A stretch of DNA of 64,000 bases from Clavibacter sp. VKM Ac-2873 (GCF_015351075.1 NZ_JADKRS010000005.1:127577-191576), one strand, 5' to 3'; shown: positions 33,201 through 42,904, numbered from the stretch's first letter. The notes: a model not told the origin generated them from the sequence alone. Made by a program: numbers and translations.

Positions 33201-34071
33201 CGCCCGCCTGCGTCGACGGCTGGAAGACGCGGTGCTGGTCCGCGGAGGAGAGCCGGCCGTAGAGCGGCAGCACCTCGGTGTGCGGGAGGTTCCGGCTGCG
33301 GATCGCGTCCTCGGCGTCGCGGATCTCGTTCTCGCCGCTGAGGAACACGAGCACGTCGCCCGACGACTCGCCCGCCAGCTCGTCGAGGGCCGCGTTGATC
33401 CCCTCGAGGAAGTCGCGATCGTCGGCCGGCCGCTCCAGCGGAGCGTCGGCGAGGTCGTCGTCCTCGCCCGCGACGGCGGCCTCCGCGACGAGCGGGCGGT
33501 ACCGGATCTCCACCGGATACGTCCGCCCGGAGACCTCCACGATGGGCGCGTCGCCGAAGTGCCGCGAGAAGCTCTGCGGGTCGATGGTGGCCGACGTGAT
33601 GATGAGCTTGAGGTCGGGCCGCCGCGGGAGCAGCTGCTTGAGGTAGCCGAGCAGGAAGTCGATGTTGAGGCTGCGCTCGTGGGCCTCGTCGATGATGATC
33701 GTGTCGTACTTCCGCAGCAGCCGGTCGCGCTGCAGCTCGTTGAGCAGGATCCCGTCGGTCATCAGCTTGATGCGGGTGTCGGCCGAGACCTTGTCGGTGA
33801 AGCGCACCTGGTAGCCCACGAGCTGTCCGACCTCGCCGCCGAGCTCCTCCGCGATGCGCTCCGAGATGGTGCGCGCGGCGAGCCGGCGGGGCTGCGTGTG
33901 GCCGATGCTCTCGCGGCCGAGCTCGAGGCAGATCTTCGGCAGCTGCGTGGTCTTGCCGGAGCCGGTGGCACCCGCGACGATGACGACCTGGTTGTCGCGG
34001 ATGGCGTCGGCGATCTCGTCCCGCATCCGGCTGACGGGGAGCTCGGGCGGGTACGCGATGCTGAATTCCAT
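30253..34071 (-). CDS. hrpA: ATP-dependent RNA helicase HrpA (DEAH box)
   Basis: A 1272-residue helicase, close to the usual ~1300. Walker A is GATGSGKT (34-41), motif II DEAH at 128-131, motif III SATI, and motif VI QRSGRSGRT. The helicase-associated and OB-like regions are followed by the long C-terminal domain typical of bacterial HrpA. E. coli HrpA acts on RNA and has been linked to rescue of stalled ribosomes; the role here is inferred. On the minus strand TAGACT lies 10 nt before the ATG, so the leader is very short. It is divergent from the acyl-CoA ligase gene. Confidence 0.95.
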   Translation of the reverse strand: MEFSIAYPPELPVSRMRDEIADAIRDNQVVIVAGATGSGKTTQLPKICLELGRESIGHTQPRRLAARTISERIAEELGGEVGQLVGYQVRFTDKVSADTRIKLMTDGILLNELQRDRLLRKYDTIIIDEAHERSLNIDFLLGYLKQLLPRRPDLKLIITSATIDPQSFSRHFGDAPIVEVSGRTYPVEIRYRPLVAEAAVAGEDDDLADAPLERPADDRDFLEGINAALDELAGESSGDVLVFLSGENEIRDAEDAIRSRNLPHTEVLPLYGRLSSADQHRVFQPSTQAGVRRRIVLATNVAETSLTVPGIKYVIDAGTARISRYSVRSKVQRLPIEAISQASANQRSGRSGRTSDGIAIRLYSEEDFLRRPEFTEPEILRTNLAAVILQMVSLGLGDIAAFPFLQPPDSRGIKDGVDLLTELGAVVRSPDGTPALTKVGRDLSRLPIDPRFARMVVESRKHGVSREVMIIVAGLTIQDVRERPLEKRPQADQQHARFVDPASDFITLLNLWNHLEAKEAELSSSAFRRMCKAEFLNYVRVREWKDVFRQLRQLARPLDLQMNEPKADPDGIHKSLLAGLLSHIGLKDAQKKDYVGARQARFVVFPGSALAKKQPDAIMSAELVETSRLFARTNAAIDPAWAEPIAGSLVKRTHSEPHWEKKQGATVAWERVTLYGVPIVLKRRVQFSRIDPAYARELFIRHALVEGDWESQQAFDRANRKLREELAEVEERTRRRDILNDDEAVFEFYDKRIPRDVASTRAFEGWWKKERQENPELLTMTAEELLSEDAVDVDEAAFPPTWQQGDQRLSLTYRFEPGAPDDGVTVQVPLALLARLSPAGFDWQVPGMRRDLVTAMIKALPKALRKNVVPAADWADRLLEGLPEPDPQHPVAFTTTIAGLIMRKAHVRVADDDFDLDRIPAHLRMAFRVVDERGREVAAGRDLTELQARLSSRARDSVARATARPVERVAGASGSATRGMERTGLTTWDLDELPRFVDTAQGGTGDSRHVIRAYPALVDEGSTVAIRLMATAEDQARAMPGGVRRLLVLAIANPSAYVKQHLTSQEKLMLATSPYANVQALFDDCLLAAIDQVLERVAPGGAIYSKELFETARDRVSGVVMDSMFDTVALVNRVLTGARDAERAIKQATSMQLIGALTDAREQLAGLVHPGFVSATGLARLQRLPTYLSGLTHRVQRLPDQPARDRAWMTEVQKATDLYREAGGVIPSAPHAPDSLVHARWMLEELRLSLFAQHLPTAEPVSLQRIRKVLAG

Positions 34072-34209
34072 GCTGGTGTCAGTCTATCCGCGGGCCGTCG
34101 GGCACCCCCGGGGCGGGTGCCGGTGGCTATCGTCGAGAGAAGGCGCCGGCCACACCGGCGCGCGGGCGGCACCGCCTCCCGAGTCGACGACGACCGACGG
34201 GATCCGCCC

Positions 34210-35796
34210 ATGACCTCCGACACGCCCCTCCAGCCCGAGCACGAGCAGCCCCACGGCGGGTTCTCCACCGTCTCGGTCGCCGCGATCCTCGCCGAGTCCG
34301 CCGAGCGGCACGCCGACCGCGTCGCCGTGGTGGTGGGCGACGTCTCCACCACCTACCGCGAGCTCTGGGACGAGACGCGCGCCTACGCCGGTGCGCTCGC
34401 CGGGCAGGGCGTGGGGGAGGGCACGCGCGTCGCGATGCTCATCCCGAACGTGGCCGACTTCCCCCGCGTCTACTACGCGGTGCTCGCGCTCGGCGGCGTG
34501 GTCGTGCCCGTGCACGCGCTGCTGAAGGCCGAGGAGATCGCGTACGTGCTGCGCGACTCGGGATCCGCGCTGCTGGTCTGCGCGGGCCCGCTGCTCGAGC
34601 AGGGCGCGAAGGGCGCGGCGCTCGCCGAGGTGCCCGTGCTCAGCGTGCTCGTGCCGGCATCCGCCGAGGGCGGGCCCGACCGGCTGGAGGAGCTCGCGCG
34701 GGCCGCGACGCCCATCCGCACCTACGTGCCGCGCCGGCCGTCCGACACCGCGACGATCCTCTACACCTCCGGCACCACGGGCCAGCCGAAGGGGGCCGAG
34801 GGCAGCCACCTCGCCCTCGTGATGCAGGTCGACGTGGTCCTCCTCGACACGTTCGACCTGCGCGCGGGCGACCGGATCCTCGGCTGCCTGCCCCTGTTCC
34901 ACACCTTCGGCCAGACCTGCACCATGAACGCGTCGTTCCGGGCCGGCGCCACGATCGTGATGGTGCCGCGCTTCGACGGCGACACCGCGCTCGCGCTCAT
35001 GGTCGAGCACGACACCCAGGTCTTCATGGGCGTGCCGACCATGTACTTCGCGCTGCTCGCGGCCGCCGCCCGGAACCCCGCGCGCCCGGCCCTGCGCTAC
35101 GCGGTCTCGGGCGGCGCGGCGCTCCCGGTGGCCGTGATCGAGGCCTTCCGCGAGGCGTTCGCCGCGGAGATCCACGAGGGCTACGGCCTCACGGAGACCT
35201 CGCCCGTCGCGTCGTTCAACCACGTGGGCGTCCCGGCGCGGCCCGGCACGGTGGGGAAGCCGATCTGGGGCGTGCAGATCGAGATCGCCGACCCCGAGCA
35301 CGAGGACCGCGTCGAGCTGCTGGAGCGCGGCGTGCTCGGCGAGATCGTGATCCGCGGCCACAACCTCATGAACGGCTACCTGCACCGCCCCGAGGACACC
35401 GCGCGCGCGATCGTCGACGGCTGGTTCCGCACCGGCGACCTCGGCACCATCGACGACGAGGGCTACATCCGCGTGGTGGACCGGACGAAGGACATGATCC
35501 TGCGCAACGGCTACAACGTGTACCCGCGCGAGGTCGAGGAGGTCCTGGCGCGGCACGAGGCCGTCGCGCAGTGCGCCGTGTTCGGCGTGCCGCACGAGGA
35601 GCACGGGCAGGAGATCGTCGCCGCGATCGTGGCGAAGGCGGACCACGACGTCGATGCGGCGGAGGTCGTCGCCTACATGAAGGAGCGGATCGCGTCCTAC
35701 AAGTACCCGCGCCGGGTAGAGGTGGTCGAGGCGCTCCCGCTCGGGCCGAGCGGGAAGATCCTCAAGCGGACGCTCGTCGAGCGGTTCGGGGCGTGA
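34210..35796 (+). CDS. acyl-CoA synthetase (AMP-forming fatty-acid--CoA ligase)
   Basis: A 528-residue adenylate-forming enzyme that activates a carboxylic acid with ATP and CoA. The motifs are in order: P-loop TILYTSGTTGQPKGAEGSH, YGLTETSP, GWFRTGDLGTIDDEG, DRTKDMILRNGYNVYP (hinge and A8) and catalytic Lys in SGKILKRTL. Length and motifs fit long- or medium-chain fatty-acid ligases; the exact acid is unknown. ATG 34210 is preceded by no strong SD; the open frame extends far upstream only as a shadow of hrpA. Its stop overlaps the start of the next gene. Confidence 0.9.
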   Translation: MTSDTPLQPEHEQPHGGFSTVSVAAILAESAERHADRVAVVVGDVSTTYRELWDETRAYAGALAGQGVGEGTRVAMLIPNVADFPRVYYAVLALGGVVVPVHALLKAEEIAYVLRDSGSALLVCAGPLLEQGAKGAALAEVPVLSVLVPASAEGGPDRLEELARAATPIRTYVPRRPSDTATILYTSGTTGQPKGAEGSHLALVMQVDVVLLDTFDLRAGDRILGCLPLFHTFGQTCTMNASFRAGATIVMVPRFDGDTALALMVEHDTQVFMGVPTMYFALLAAAARNPARPALRYAVSGGAALPVAVIEAFREAFAAEIHEGYGLTETSPVASFNHVGVPARPGTVGKPIWGVQIEIADPEHEDRVELLERGVLGEIVIRGHNLMNGYLHRPEDTARAIVDGWFRTGDLGTIDDEGYIRVVDRTKDMILRNGYNVYPREVEEVLARHEAVAQCAVFGVPHEEHGQEIVAAIVAKADHDVDAAEVVAYMKERIASYKYPRRVEVVEALPLGPSGKILKRTLVERFGA

Positions 35797-36632
35797 GCGG
35801 CGCCCTCCGCACCCCCATCCCGTCGGTCGCGATGGGCGACGGGGTCCCCATCCCGCAGTTCGGCGTCGGCACCTACAAGGTGGCGGACGCCGACGCCGAG
35901 CGGATCGTCGCCGAGGCGCTCGAGGTCGGCTACCGGCACATCGACACCGCGGCCATGTACGGCAACGAGGAGGGCGTCGGGCGGGCGATCCGCGACTCCG
36001 GCATCCCGCGCGACGAGCTGTTCGTCACCACCAAGGTCTGGAACGACGACCACGGCAGGGACCGGGCGCGCGACGCGATGCGCCGGAGCCTCGAGCGGCT
36101 GGGCCTCGACGCGGTCGACCTGATCCTCATCCACTGGCCGGCGGCCGAGCGCGGCCTCTACGTCGAGACCTGGGAGGCGCTCGCCGCTGCCCGGGACGAG
36201 GGGCTGACTCGCTCCATCGGCGTCTCCAACTTCCTCGTGCCGCACCTCGAGGCGCTGGACGCGGCCGGGCTCCCCGCGCCCGCGGTGGACCAGATCGAGC
36301 TGCACCCGCGGCACCAGCAGCGCGAGACCACGGACCATCTCGCCGCGCACGGGATCACGGTGCAGGCGTGGAGCCCGCTCGCGCGCGGCGCCGTCGCCGA
36401 CGCCCCCGTCGTGCGCGACGCCGCCCGGGCCCACGGGAAGACGGACGCGCAGGTGGTGCTGCGCTGGCACGTGCAGCGCGGCACGGTCGTCTTCCCGAAG
36501 ACCACGCGCCGCGAGCGGCTGGTCGAGAACGCCGACGTCTTCGACTTCGCGCTGACCGACGAGGAGATGGCCGGGATCACCGCGCTCGAGGCCGCGGGAC
36601 GCGTCGGCAGCCACCCCGACCGGGTGGTCTGA
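35793..36632 (+). CDS. aldo/keto reductase (2,5-diketo-gluconate reductase-like)
   Basis: A 279-residue AKR5-type reductase. The catalytic residues are clear: Asp and Tyr in YRHIDTAAMYGNEEGVG, Lys in VTTKVWND and His in DLILIHWP; the C-terminal cofactor motif is VVFPKTTRRERLVEN. The substrate is not known; relatives reduce diketogluconate and small carbonyls. The start is GTG 35793, overlapping the upstream ligase stop (GTGA), so the two are translationally coupled. Confidence 0.92.
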   Translation: MSGALRTPIPSVAMGDGVPIPQFGVGTYKVADADAERIVAEALEVGYRHIDTAAMYGNEEGVGRAIRDSGIPRDELFVTTKVWNDDHGRDRARDAMRRSLERLGLDAVDLILIHWPAAERGLYVETWEALAAARDEGLTRSIGVSNFLVPHLEALDAAGLPAPAVDQIELHPRHQQRETTDHLAAHGITVQAWSPLARGAVADAPVVRDAARAHGKTDAQVVLRWHVQRGTVVFPKTTRRERLVENADVFDFALTDEEMAGITALEAAGRVGSHPDRVV

Positions 36633-36688
36633 GCGGGCCGCTCCCCAGCGGCGCGGACGCGTCATCCGGGGCGGGTACCGTGTCCGTC

Positions 36689-37849
36689 ATGTCCCAGCAC
36701 CGCATCCGCACGCGCCTCAAGTCCGTGGTCTCCCGGGGCGTCGCGCCCCTCGGCGGCGGGCATGCGGGCGGCGCGGCGCGGGCGCGGGCCGAACGGGAGG
36801 ATCCGGCGGACCCGGCGGGCGCGCGCCGCCCGAGCCTCGTCGACAACGGCGTGTACGTCGACGGCTGCCGCGTCGCGAGCCCCGCGACCCTGGCGGACAC
36901 CTTCCGCGAGCTCGACGAGCGCCCCGAGGCCATGGCGTGGATCGGGCTCTACCGCCCCACGGTCGAGGAGCTGCAGGCGCTCGCCGAGGAGTTCGACCTC
37001 CACGAGCTCGCGGTGGAGGACGCGGTCCAGGCCCACCAGCGCCCCAAGACCGAGCGCTACAGCTCCACCCTCTTCACGGTGCTGCGCGCCGCCCGCTACG
37101 TGGACGACCGCGAGGAGGTGGAGTTCGGCGAGCTGCACGTGTTCCTCGGCCGCAACTTCGTCATCACCGTCCGGCACGCCGAGTCGCCCGACCTCTCCGC
37201 CATCCGCACGCGCATGCAGGAGCGGCCGGAGCTCCTCTCGCACGGGCCGCAGTCGGTGCTGTACGCGATCCTCGACGCCGTAGTCGACGGGTACGCGCCC
37301 GTCGTCACGGGCCTCGCCAACGACATCGACGAGATCGAGGACCAGGTGTTCGACGGGGACCCGGCCGTGTCCCGCCGCATCTACGAGCTCTCCCGCGAGG
37401 TCATCGACTTCCAGCGCGCGGTGCGCCCGCTCGGCGGCATGCTCCAGCAGCTGCAGGCGGGATCCGGCAAGTACGAGGTGAGCGACGACCTCCAGCAGGC
37501 GCTCCGCGACGTGGCCGACCACGTCATCGTCGTGAACGAGCGCGTGGAGGAGTTCCGCGTGCTGCTGCGCGACATCCTCACCGTGAACTCGACGCTCGTC
37601 GGCCAGCGCCAGAACGAGGAGATGCGGGAGCTCAGCGAGTCGAGCAACCGGCAGAGCGTGGAGACCCGCAAGATCTCCGGCTGGGCGGCCATCCTGTTCG
37701 CGCCCACGCTCGTCTCGAGCGTCTACGGCATGAACTTCGACATCATGCCGGAGCTGCACTGGGACTGGGGCTACCCCTTCTCCCTGGTGCTCATGCTCGG
37801 CGTGAGCGGCGTGCTGTACGGCATCTTCCGCAAGCGCGACTGGATCTGA
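36689..37849 (+). CDS. corA: CorA-type magnesium/cobalt transporter
   Basis: A 386-residue protein. A large cytosolic domain (about 40-310) is followed by two membrane segments near the C-terminus; the first ends in the selectivity motif YGMNF (SSVYGMNFDIMPELHW), the CorA hallmark. A basic N-terminal region (RTRLKSVVSRG) precedes the fold. It imports Mg2+ as a pentamer. ATG 36689 is 8 nt after TACCGT (36676-36681) with no SD, suggesting a leaderless start; GTG 36680 in frame is less likely. Confidence 0.94.
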   Translation: MSQHRIRTRLKSVVSRGVAPLGGGHAGGAARARAEREDPADPAGARRPSLVDNGVYVDGCRVASPATLADTFRELDERPEAMAWIGLYRPTVEELQALAEEFDLHELAVEDAVQAHQRPKTERYSSTLFTVLRAARYVDDREEVEFGELHVFLGRNFVITVRHAESPDLSAIRTRMQERPELLSHGPQSVLYAILDAVVDGYAPVVTGLANDIDEIEDQVFDGDPAVSRRIYELSREVIDFQRAVRPLGGMLQQLQAGSGKYEVSDDLQQALRDVADHVIVVNERVEEFRVLLRDILTVNSTLVGQRQNEEMRELSESSNRQSVETRKISGWAAILFAPTLVSSVYGMNFDIMPELHWDWGYPFSLVLMLGVSGVLYGIFRKRDWI

Positions 37850-37887
37850 CGCCGGGCCCCTCGCCGCCCCGCGCGTAGCGTGGACGC

Positions 37888-39789
37888 ATGCCCAACCGCC
37901 TCGCCGACGCCGTCAGCCCGTACCTCCAGAGCCACGCGGACAACCCGGTCGACTGGCGGCCGTGGGGCGAGGAGGCGTTCGCGGAGGCCCGCCGCCGCGA
38001 CGTGCCGGTGCTCGTCTCGGTCGGCTACTCGACCTGCCATTGGTGCCACGTCATGGCGCGCGAGACGTTCTCGGATCCGGCGCTCGCCTCGCGTCTCAAC
38101 GCCGGGTTCGTCGCGATCAAGGTCGACCGCGAGGAGCACCCGGAGGTCGACGCGGCGCTCATCACGGCGGCGGGCGCGTTCACGGACCAGCTCGGCTGGC
38201 CGCTCAACGTCTTCACGACGCCCGAGGGCCGCACCTTCCATGCGGGCACGTACTCGCCGCCCGAGCCGCGCGCCGGGTACCCGTCGTTCCGGCAGGTGCT
38301 CGACGCCGTCGCCGACGCGTGGACCACCCGGCGCGACCAGGTCGAGCAGGGCGCGGGGCAGCTCAGCGCCGCGATCCGCGAGGCGTCCGCGCGCGGATCC
38401 GTCGCCTCGCCGCTGCCCGACGCCCCGGCCCTCGACCGGGTCGCCGCCGAGCTCGCCGGGTTCGAGGATCCCGAGCACGGCGGCTTCGGGTCCGCGCCCA
38501 AGTTCCCCGTCGCGCCCGTGCTGCTGCTGCTCGACACGCTCGCGACCTCGGGCGCGCTCGCGCCCGAGCGCGCGGCGGCGACCGGCGCGCTCGTGCGCCG
38601 CACGCTCGACGCGATGGCCGGGTCCGACCTGCGCGACCCGGTCGAGGGCGGCTTCTTCCGCTACTCGACGCGCCGCGACTGGTCGGAGCCGCACTACGAG
38701 CGGATGCTCTACGACAACGCGCTGCTCCTCGACGCGTACGCGCGGGCCGGGGACGAGGAGGTCGCTGGCGGGATCGTCGCGTTCCTCACGACCACGCTGC
38801 GGCGCGCGTCGGGCGGGTTCGCGTCGGCCCAGGACTCGGAGAGCACGGTCGGCGGACGCCGCGTCGAGGGCGGCTACTACGCGCTCGACGCCGCCGGGCG
38901 CGCCGCCGAGGAGCCGCCGGCGGTCGACGGCAAGGTGCTCACCGGCTGGAACGGGCTCGCCATCGGCGCGCTCGCCCGGGCGGGCCGCGCGTTCGACCGG
39001 CCCGCGTGGATCGCCGCGGCCTGCGCCGCCGCGGACATGCTGCTCGCGGAGCACGTGCGCGCCGACGGGTCGCTCGTGCGGGCCTCGATCGACGGCCGGA
39101 CCTCGCCCGCGGTCGCCACGCTCGAGGACCACGGGATGCTCGCCGACGGGCTCCTCGCGCTCGGGCTGGCGACGGGCGAGGTCGCGTACGCGGAGCGGGC
39201 GCGGGACGTCGTGGACGCGCTGATCGCGGCGGCCGACGCCGAATCGGAGGCGGGCTCCGCAGGGTTCCGGGTGCCGACGGGCGCGGATCCCGTGCTCGCC
39301 GGCTTCGGCCTCGACCTCGCGTCCGACCCCTCCGAGGGCGCGTACCCGTCGGGCCTCACCGCCGCGTCGTCGGCCGCGCGCGTGCTCGGGCGGCTGACGG
39401 CGGATCCGCGCTACGAGCGGGCGGCCCGCGCCGCGCTGGCGACGGTCGCGGCGGGCGGCGCGACCCGGCCCATCGCGTTCGGCGGCGCGCTCGAGCAGGC
39501 GGCGGCGCTCGAGGCCGCGGGGCGCCAGCTCGTGGTGGTGCTGCCGGACGGGGGAGCGAGCGCCGAGGATCCGATCGCCGCGATCGCGCACGCGCTGATC
39601 CGCCCGCCGCACGTGTCGCTGGTGGTCACGGAGTCGGCCGCGCGCGCCTGGGCCGACGCGGGCTTCGAGCTGCTCGCGGACCGCACGGCCGGATCCACCG
39701 CCACCGCGTACCTGTGCGCCGACTTCGTCTGCCGCCTCCCGGTGACGACGGCCGACGCGCTGCGGGCCCAGCTGGCCGACGGGGCCTGA
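37888..39789 (+). CDS. DUF255 thioredoxin-domain protein (YyaL/SPATA20 family)
   Basis: A 633-residue protein. The N-terminal thioredoxin-like domain starts [20 protein letters not shown] and holds the CxxC site in STCHWCHVM; an alpha/alpha six-barrel region follows, with [20 protein letters not shown] and [18 protein letters not shown]. The family is widespread but its role is not known; a redox or carbohydrate-related activity has been proposed. TAGCGT (37876-37881) ends 7 nt before ATG 37888, so it is probably leaderless. It is convergent with the kdgD gene, with a 4-nt gap. Confidence 0.92.
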   Translation: MPNRLADAVSPYLQSHADNPVDWRPWGEEAFAEARRRDVPVLVSVGYSTCHWCHVMARETFSDPALASRLNAGFVAIKVDREEHPEVDAALITAAGAFTDQLGWPLNVFTTPEGRTFHAGTYSPPEPRAGYPSFRQVLDAVADAWTTRRDQVEQGAGQLSAAIREASARGSVASPLPDAPALDRVAAELAGFEDPEHGGFGSAPKFPVAPVLLLLDTLATSGALAPERAAATGALVRRTLDAMAGSDLRDPVEGGFFRYSTRRDWSEPHYERMLYDNALLLDAYARAGDEEVAGGIVAFLTTTLRRASGGFASAQDSESTVGGRRVEGGYYALDAAGRAAEEPPAVDGKVLTGWNGLAIGALARAGRAFDRPAWIAAACAAADMLLAEHVRADGSLVRASIDGRTSPAVATLEDHGMLADGLLALGLATGEVAYAERARDVVDALIAAADAESEAGSAGFRVPTGADPVLAGFGLDLASDPSEGAYPSGLTAASSAARVLGRLTADPRYERAARAALATVAAGGATRPIAFGGALEQAAALEAAGRQLVVVLPDGGASAEDPIAAIAHALIRPPHVSLVVTESAARAWADAGFELLADRTAGSTATAYLCADFVCRLPVTTADALRAQLADGA

Positions 39790-39793
39790 CCGC

Positions 39794-40762
39794 TCAGGCG
39801 ACCACGTCCTCCCCATGGGCGAGGATCCGCTCGAGCTCGGCCAGCTGCCGCGGCGACGGATCCACGAGCGGCGCCCGCACGGATCCCACGGGCACGCCGC
39901 GCAGCCGGAGCCCCGCCTTGATGAGCGACACCGCGAACCCGGGCGTCTCGTCGCGCAGGCGCACGAGCGGCGTGAAGAACTCGTCGAGGAGGAACCTCTG
40001 TCGCTCGAGGTCGTCGGCGCGGTACGCCGCGTGGAACGCGCTCGCGATGCGGGGCGCCATCGCGAACACGGCCGAGGAGTACAGCGGCACGCCGATGGCC
40101 CGGTACGCGGCCTGGCTCGACTCGGCCGTGAGCAGCCCGTTGAAGAACTGCACGTCCTCGCGCCCGGCGCGGCGGGCGGCGAGCACGAAGCGCTGGAACA
40201 GGGCCACGTCGCCCGCGCCGTCCTTGATCCCGGCCAGCGTCGGCAGCGCGAGCAGCCGCTCGACCGTGGACTCCGTGAACTGCGCCTGGCCGCGGTGGTA
40301 CGCGATGAGCGGCAGCGGGGTCGCGCGGGCGACGGCCTCGACGTAGGCGGCGAGGCCCTCCTGGGGACCGGCGACGAGGTAGGGCGGCAGCACGAGGATC
40401 CCGTCGGCGCCGAGCTCGGTGGCCAGCTGCGCGCAGCGGCGCGCGTGCCCGAGGGGCCCGCCGACCCCCGCGATGACGAGGTGGCGGCCGCCCGCGGCGG
40501 CGACGCCGGCGCGCACGGCCTGGGCGTACTCGTCGATGTCGAGCGCGTGGAACTCGCCCGTGCCGCAGGCGACGAACGCGGCGCCCGCGCCCTGGTCGAG
40601 GCCCTGGGACACGTGCGCGGCGAGCACGTCGACGTCGACGCGGTCGGCGGCGTCGAACGGCGTGACGGGGAAGAAGAGCACGCCCTCGAAGGGCGGCAGG
40701 AGGCCGGCCGTCGCGGGTGCGGGGGCGGCGGCGGGGTGGGCGGCGGTGTCGGTCGTCGTCAT
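39794..40762 (-). CDS. kdgD: 5-dehydro-4-deoxyglucarate dehydratase (KdgD)
   Basis: A 322-residue member of the DapA/NAL aldolase family. The Schiff-base Lys is in LAGIKDGAGD and the conserved Tyr in LIAYHRGQAQF; FFPVTPFDAADRVD and FVACGTGEFHALDIDEY are characteristic of KdgD rather than DapA. It converts 5-keto-4-deoxy-glucarate to 2-oxoglutarate semialdehyde with loss of CO2 and water. Its ATG overlaps the glucarate dehydratase stop by one base (TGATG), so the two consecutive pathway steps are coupled. A semialdehyde dehydrogenase, the next step, is not in the window. Confidence 0.9.
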   Translation of the reverse strand: MTTTDTAAHPAAAPAPATAGLLPPFEGVLFFPVTPFDAADRVDVDVLAAHVSQGLDQGAGAAFVACGTGEFHALDIDEYAQAVRAGVAAAGGRHLVIAGVGGPLGHARRCAQLATELGADGILVLPPYLVAGPQEGLAAYVEAVARATPLPLIAYHRGQAQFTESTVERLLALPTLAGIKDGAGDVALFQRFVLAARRAGREDVQFFNGLLTAESSQAAYRAIGVPLYSSAVFAMAPRIASAFHAAYRADDLERQRFLLDEFFTPLVRLRDETPGFAVSLIKAGLRLRGVPVGSVRAPLVDPSPRQLAELERILAHGEDVVA

Positions 40763-41994
40763 CAGAACCTCGGGAGGGTGGGGTCGTAGGCGGGCTGGAT
40801 GCTCTGCATGTACCCGGAGTCGTCGCGCGCAGTGCGCCCCGACTCCACGAACACGCGGTGCTGGCGGTCGAGGGCGTCGTGGTCGAGCTCGACGCCGAGG
40901 CCGGGGGCGGTGGGCACGGCGACGGCTCCGCCGACGATCTCGAGCGCGCCGGGCACGATCACGTCGTCGCCGCGGTTCCACGGGTAGTGCGTGTCGCAGG
41001 CGTACGCGAGCTCGGGGCTGGCGGCGGCGACGTGCGTCATGGCCGCGAGCGAGATCCCGAGGTGCGAGTTGGAGTGCATGGAGAGCCCGACGCCGAAGGT
41101 GCGGCAGATGGCCGCGAGCTCCCGGGTGTGCGCGAGGCCGCCCCAGTAGTGGTGGTCGGAGAGCACGATCTGCACGGCGTCCTCCTGGAACGCCTCGCGG
41201 ACCTGCTCGAAGGTCACCACGCACATGTTCGTGGCGAGCGGCTGCGGCACCTCGGCGGCGACGCGCGCCATGCCGTCGATGCCGAGCACCGGATCCTCGA
41301 GGTACTCGAGCACGCCGTCGAGCTCGGCCGCGACGCGCACCGCCGTCTCGTGCGTCCACGCGCCGTTCGGGTCGATCCGCAGCGGGTGCGTCGGGAACGC
41401 CTCGGCGAGCGCGCGGATCGCGGCGACCTCCTCGTCGGGCGGGAAGACGCCGCCCTTGAGCTTGATGGAGCCGAAGCCGTAGCGGTCGATGAGGAGGCGG
41501 GCCTGCGCGACGATGCCCGCCGGATCCAGCGCCTCCCCGAACGCGTCGGGCGCCTGGCCCGGGTGCGCGGCCCACTTGTAGAAGAGGTACGCGCTGTAGG
41601 GGACCCGGTCGCGCACGCGCCCGCCGAGCAGCTCGCTCACGGGGAGCCCGGTGATCCGGCCCCACGCGTCGTGCGCGGCGACGTCGATCATCGAGAACAC
41701 GACGCGGCGCTCCTGCCGGCTGAGCGGCCCGGCGTCCCCGCCGAGCGCGGCGTCCACCGCGCGCTCGATGCCGTGCAGGTCGGTCACGCGGAGGCCGACG
41801 ACGGCGTCGCGCACGGAGGCGACGCGCGCCGCGACGACCGCGCCCCCCTGCCCCTCGCCGAGGCCGACGATCCCGCCGTCGACGACGAGCTCGACGATCG
41901 TGCGGAGCGCGAGCGGCTCGTGCACGCCGTCGGCGTTGAGCAGGGGCGGATCGCGGAAGGCGATGGGGGTGACGACGAGGTCGTGGATGATCAT
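40762..41994 (-). CDS. gudD: glucarate/galactarate dehydratase, enolase superfamily
   Basis: A 410-residue enolase-superfamily enzyme. The mandelate-racemase/glucarate-dehydratase pattern is present: base Lys in GSIKLKGGVFPP, metal ligands in RIDPNGAW, EYLEDPVLG and the Asp/His stretch of VLSDHHYWGG, and the second base His in SMHSNSHLGIS. It dehydrates D-glucarate or a related aldarate to 5-keto-4-deoxy-glucarate, the substrate of the next gene product. The ATG follows CGAAGGGATAG. It lies 4 nt after the permease gene in an operon running from the binding protein at 45209. Confidence 0.9.
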   Translation of the reverse strand: MIIHDLVVTPIAFRDPPLLNADGVHEPLALRTIVELVVDGGIVGLGEGQGGAVVAARVASVRDAVVGLRVTDLHGIERAVDAALGGDAGPLSRQERRVVFSMIDVAAHDAWGRITGLPVSELLGGRVRDRVPYSAYLFYKWAAHPGQAPDAFGEALDPAGIVAQARLLIDRYGFGSIKLKGGVFPPDEEVAAIRALAEAFPTHPLRIDPNGAWTHETAVRVAAELDGVLEYLEDPVLGIDGMARVAAEVPQPLATNMCVVTFEQVREAFQEDAVQIVLSDHHYWGGLAHTRELAAICRTFGVGLSMHSNSHLGISLAAMTHVAAASPELAYACDTHYPWNRGDDVIVPGALEIVGGAVAVPTAPGLGVELDHDALDRQHRVFVESGRTARDDSGYMQSIQPAYDPTLPRF

Positions 41995-41998
41995 GGTG

Positions 41999-42904
41999 CT
42001 ATCCCTTCGTCGCGCCCGAGGTGATCCCCCGGATGAGCGAGCGCTGCATGAGCAGGTAGATGACGAGGCTCGGCAGGAGCGCGAGCAGCGCCCCGGCGAG
42101 CAGGACGCCCGAGCCGACCGTGGGGTCGGTGCGGAGGACGCCGAGCGCGACCGTGAGCGTGTAGTCGCTCGGGTCGTTCGCGGCGATGAGGGGGAGCAGG
42201 TACTGGTCCCAGATCATCATGAACCCGAAGATCGTGACGACCCCCAGCACGGGCTTGCACAGCGGCAGGATCACGGTCCACAGCATCCGCAGCTCGCCGC
42301 AGCCGTCGAGGCGCGCGGCCTCCTCGATCTCGAGCGGGATGTCCTTCATGAACTCCGTCATGACGAGGATCGAGAAGCCCCACACCGCCACCGGCAGGAT
42401 CACGCCGAACGGCGTGCCGCGGAGGTCGAGGCCCGTGCCGCCGACGTTCCCGATGACCTGCGACAGCGGGATCGCGATGACCTCCTCCGGCAGCATCATC
42501 GTGAGCAGGAACAGCAGCAGCACGAACGACTGGCCGCGGAACCGGTGCCGGGCGAGCGCGTACGACGTGAGGATCGCGACGCTCACCTGCAGCAGGAGCC
42601 CGCCGCCCGCGATCACGAGCGAGTTGCGGAGGTAGCCGAGCACGCCCGAGTCGAACGCGACCCGGAACGACTCCAGCGACAGCTGCTGCGGGAAAAGGTG
42701 GATGCTCGTCGAGGACGTGAAGGCGTCGAAGGCGCCGGACACGATGATCACGAACGGCGCGGCGAACACCACGAACGCGACGGCGCAGAGCGCGAAGCGG
42801 ATCACGTTGGACGGGCGGAGGCCGGGCTTCCAGCCCAGCGCGCTGTCGAACTGGCCGTCGTTGCCGCGGCGCGCGGCGCCCGTGGGGCGGTCGAGGATGC
42901 TCAT
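41999..42904 (-). CDS. sugar ABC transporter permease, MalG type (uronate/aldarate locus)
   Basis: A 301-residue membrane protein with six predicted segments and the coupling motif EIEEAARLDGCGELRMLWTV. The N-terminal ~35 residues are a basic cytosolic arm. Its ATG overlaps the upstream MalF-type permease stop by 4 nt. The operon places it between a sugar-binding lipoprotein and glucarate dehydratase, so hexuronate, oligouronide or aldarate is the likely cargo. No ATPase is encoded nearby. Confidence 0.92.
   Translation of the reverse strand: MSILDRPTGAARRGNDGQFDSALGWKPGLRPSNVIRFALCAVAFVVFAAPFVIIVSGAFDAFTSSTSIHLFPQQLSLESFRVAFDSGVLGYLRNSLVIAGGGLLLQVSVAILTSYALARHRFRGQSFVLLLFLLTMMLPEEVIAIPLSQVIGNVGGTGLDLRGTPFGVILPVAVWGFSILVMTEFMKDIPLEIEEAARLDGCGELRMLWTVILPLCKPVLGVVTIFGFMMIWDQYLLPLIAANDPSDYTLTVALGVLRTDPTVGSGVLLAGALLALLPSLVIYLLMQRSLIRGITSGATKG

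Noticed and set aside
29962-34209. Long plus-strand open frame running into the acyl-CoA ligase
   Set aside because: It is antisense to hrpA and the allophanate hydrolase; ligase homology begins only after ATG 34210.
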